Shown: positions 6,501 to 8,359 of the stretch, in pieces | Position numbering within the stretch: the stretch's first letter is position 1 | How the letters are laid out: each line of letters starts with the position of its first letter | Program-made: the position numbers and the translations under genes | Origin: Rickettsiales bacterium | GTDB taxonomy: Bacteria; Pseudomonadota; Alphaproteobacteria; Rickettsiales; UBA8987 | Direction: 5' to 3' | Length of the DNA: 8,359 nucleotides | Assembly: GCA_028282625.1 (NCBI GenBank) | Contig: JANQHP010000173.1 | Span: 1 to 8,359 of the forward strand | Notes under the pieces: model-generated | Seen by the model: only the letters and a program-made list of their open reading frames with translations | The model's database searches: none | Told to the model about the DNA's origin: nothing

Positions 6501-6995
6501 TTATTTAGGAGAGTGGCCATATTTTGCCAATATTTCGAGCAACGCTTCTCTCTTTCTCCCAAGTAAAACGTCAAATATTGAATCCACACCATCGGAAATG
6601 GAGGGATCTGCATTTGCCTTTAATAGCAATTCCAGAATTTTTATATATCCATTTCGAGCAGCCTTGAAAAAAGCGGTTTCTTCTAAATCATCTTGTAGAT
6701 TTACATCAGCCCCGTTCTTAATGAGCAATTTGACTGTATCCTCATAGCCTAATTGAGCGGCATGCATTAATGGGGTAGTGTCAGAATCACAACGCGTGTT
6801 TATATTTGCACCGTGTTTTAATAACCATTCAACTTCAGAAATGTTATTTTCTACTACAAGATAATGAAGTGTCGTTTCTCCAACAGAAGTTTTTGATTCT
6901 AGCAAATGAGGTTGTTCAGCAAGCAGCTTAGCTGCCGCCTCTTCACTTGAGAGAAGTGCTTTAATAAGTACATACGCATCATTACTTTCTTTCAT
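6501..6995 (-). CDS. Small ankyrin-repeat protein
   Basis: A 164-residue protein made almost wholly of ankyrin repeats, which mediate protein-protein binding. Repeats begin near residue 38: GETTLHYLVVENN... ending HGANIN (38-67), DTTPLMHAAQLGY... ending NGADVN (72-100), EETAFFKAARNGY... ending ANADPS (105-132), and a degenerate fourth at about 136-161. The first about 35 residues are helical and may be a capping repeat. No signal peptide or membrane segment is seen, so it is probably cytoplasmic. I chose ATG 6995; the upstream ATG at 7070 would add 25 basic residues that are only the other-frame reading of the neighbour's lysine-rich tail. No strong Shine-Dalgarno is visible. It follows the membrane-protein gene by 31 bases on the same strand, and could be co-transcribed. 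Its DNA is visibly richer in A+T than neighbouring genes, which suggests separate ancestry. Confidence 0.88.
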   Translation of the reverse strand: MKESNDAYVLIKALLSSEEAAAKLLAEQPHLLESKTSVGETTLHYLVVENNISEVEWLLKHGANINTRCDSDTTPLMHAAQLGYEDTVKLLIKNGADVNLQDDLEETAFFKAARNGYIKILELLLKANADPSISDGVDSIFDVLLGRKREALLEILAKYGHSPK

Positions 6996-7026
6996 AATCA
7001 ATAGCTTAAATGTTCTAACAATGGTG

Positions 7027-8043
7027 CTACGACAGCCCCGACTTTTTCTTCTTTTTCCAGATGATGGCATCGACGATATAATGGTGGAAATTGACCGTCA
7101 TGTAGATCACCAACACCATGGGTATGGCAGTATATAATTGAGAGGTGAACTCTACAATCCTTAAGACGGCATAAAAAATTGCGGTAATGCACAAACACAT
7201 TATCACATAAGTCCAGAATTTGCCATCCTGGCTGATGGTGGAGATAAATTTTTGCTCAAGGTCGATGCCGCGCTTGAAGCGGTTGTTATTTTGTAGCCAC
7301 ACAAACCCAATATACTGCGCGTTATGCCATATATTCAGCACGATCCAGCCATAGTTGATGTTTTCGGTCCACAAATAGCCGACTGCAAAAATGATGTGAT
7401 GGGTTATCATGTAATATACGTAGGGCAGGCTTAATTGATGCTGGCGATATTGCGCGATCCATTGTTTGATTTGTAGCGCGATGGCCACCCCGCTTGCTGC
7501 CATCGCTAAAACGACTATTTCATAGGCAACCGGAAAGGTTTTGACGTCTAAAAACAGGAAGGTTTCCGGGTTTTGATAGGAACGATACAAAATGCCTGTG
7601 AGGGGGATGAGATAGAGCGCATAGGTGTTGATGTCGCGCCAGGGTTGGGTGAGGGTGCCGGATTTTGCCATATAAAACCGAGCAATCCCGTAACTCTGTC
7701 TTGTATAGTGAAACCACTGCCAATAAAGATACGTGGTGGCAATCACCCAGGGGCCCATGGTGATGGTGGCCAGGATGGTCACACCCAGCACGATGATTGG
7801 CAGCTGCAGCACTAAAAAACGGTGCTTTTGGATGCTTTTGATGGAAAAGGCGATGCGGGTATAGGTGGCAATGACATGGTGGTAGCCAAGAAGCCATAGA
7901 TTGATGAGCAACACGATCGCAAAGATGTATGGGTCTATCTGAACCAGATAGCCTGCCGCGATGGCCACGACGGGAATCATCACCAAAAAGGGGAGATCAA
8001 AACTTGGCCCCCGAAGCCACCCTTTTGTTGCTGCCCGTTCCAT
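7027..8043 (-). CDS. Histidine-rich polytopic membrane protein of unknown function
   Basis: A 338-residue protein I cannot assign to a named family. It has about nine or ten hydrophobic segments (roughly 19-33, 39-57, 77-97, 99-111, 141-154, 171-191, 207-225, 232-249, 276-297 and 304-319) and a positively charged C-terminal tail (KKKKK). Conserved-looking histidine motifs sit at or near membrane borders: YHHVIATYTR (H55, H56), WFHYTRQSYG (H112), ITHHIIFAVGY (H215, H216), IWHNAQYIGF (H240) and NFHHYIVDAIIW (H320, H321, D325). Such a set recalls metal-binding membrane enzymes such as desaturase/hydroxylase-type di-iron proteins, but the spacings do not match the classical desaturase boxes. An enzymatic role is therefore a hypothesis. 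GTG at 8046 immediately precedes the ATG at 8043; I took the ATG. A purine-rich stretch lies 15-24 bases upstream. It follows the acyltransferase gene by 30 bases, suggesting an operon. Confidence 0.85.
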   Translation of the reverse strand: MERAATKGWLRGPSFDLPFLVMIPVVAIAAGYLVQIDPYIFAIVLLINLWLLGYHHVIATYTRIAFSIKSIQKHRFLVLQLPIIVLGVTILATITMGPWVIATTYLYWQWFHYTRQSYGIARFYMAKSGTLTQPWRDINTYALYLIPLTGILYRSYQNPETFLFLDVKTFPVAYEIVVLAMAASGVAIALQIKQWIAQYRQHQLSLPYVYYMITHHIIFAVGYLWTENINYGWIVLNIWHNAQYIGFVWLQNNNRFKRGIDLEQKFISTISQDGKFWTYVIMCLCITAIFYAVLRIVEFTSQLYTAIPMVLVIYMTVNFHHYIVDAIIWKKKKKSGLS

Positions 8044-8073
8044 CACAAAAAACTTTTACCCCCCTCTTTTTCC

Positions 8074-8359
8074 TTAAGCGATGCGTTGCCTTCGTTTTTG
8101 TATGTGCCGATCCATACCATACCATAAAATGAGGGCAAAGAGGTGACTGAGCGCAAAGGAAAGCGCAAAAAACCCCATGGTTCTTACAGGCACGCTTCCT
8201 TCAAACGCCACCAAAACGCACAGACCGGCTAAAATATGCACCAGAAAAAGCGGGTAGGAAAGATCGCCGGCCAAGCGGTCCAATTTCTGGATGAAAGGTG
8301 GCAGATGGGCGATTTTGATGCGGCTTAGGTAGTGGATCACTGCAATATTGAGCACCAAG
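8074..8359 (-). CDS. Acyltransferase family 3 (OafA/YrhL-like) membrane protein, C-terminal fragment
   Basis: Only the last 94 residues are visible; the gene continues beyond the right edge. The piece has DRLAGDLSYPLFLVH, the signature near the end of acyltransferase-3 proteins (a Gly-x-x-Ser-Tyr-Pro-Leu-Phe-Leu-x-His pattern opening a late helix). Two more hydrophobic segments follow, and a basic tail (RHIQKRRQR) that fits the usual cytoplasmic end. The family consists of integral inner-membrane proteins that O-acylate cell-surface sugars such as O-antigen, exopolysaccharide or peptidoglycan; full length is usually 350-400 residues or more. A TTG near the edge is not taken as a start because the family needs far more N-terminal sequence. 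It ends 30 bases before the histidine-rich membrane protein on the same strand. The actual substrate is unknown. Confidence 0.82.
   Translation of the reverse strand, partial: LVLNIAVIHYLSRIKIAHLPPFIQKLDRLAGDLSYPLFLVHILAGLCVLVAFEGSVPVRTMGFFALSFALSHLFALILWYGMDRHIQKRRQRIA

Noticed and set aside
6996..7070. N-terminal extension of the ankyrin protein to the ATG at 7070
   Set aside because: The extra 25 residues are mostly another-frame reading of the neighbour's lysine-rich 3' end, with no ribosome site supporting that start.

Overview
The window reads as Gram-negative chromosomal DNA, probably from a proteobacterium. It carries an inner-membrane RND pump with its periplasmic adaptor, sigma70-type promoters and an LplT-like lipid transporter. 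I cannot name the genus. Coding density is high. No rRNA, tRNA, CRISPR array or insertion sequence was seen. No gene-free stretch exceeds about 165 bases; the three longest (4099-4261, 4898-5053, 6347-6500) hold the regulatory sites and hairpins listed below.

Left part (1-4965, all on the minus strand): a tripartite efflux locus read right to left. A TetR-family repressor (4262-4897) is followed by a MexE/AcrA-type adaptor (2932-4098), a short-chain dehydrogenase/reductase (2146-2877) and a MexF/OqxB-type RND permease (1-2106). The permease runs off the left edge with about 700 residues visible. Each of the two transcription units starts with a strong sigma70 promoter that has a near-identical palindrome between its -35 and -10 boxes. 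The adaptor copy is a perfect 18-bp palindrome and the repressor copy matches it at 15 of 18 positions. The simplest reading is a self-regulated repressor that also controls the pump operon. The unusual part is the oxidoreductase gene between adaptor and pump. Together with a cysteine in the repressor's ligand domain, it suggests a module that both modifies and exports a reactive compound.

Middle (5054-6346, plus strand): a stand-alone MFS transporter resembling the lysophospholipid flippase LplT, divergent from the repressor gene. No acyltransferase/acyl-ACP synthetase partner is adjacent. Its upstream region contains the repressor's operator. A hairpin follows its stop codon, and a second long inverted repeat lies between it and the converging ankyrin gene.

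Right part (6501-8359, minus strand): a tightly spaced run with the C-terminal end of an acyltransferase-3 (OafA-like) membrane protein (8074-8359), a histidine-rich polytopic membrane protein of unknown function (7027-8043) and a small ankyrin-repeat protein (6501-6995). The ankyrin gene is visibly richer in A+T than the rest and may be a recent arrival.
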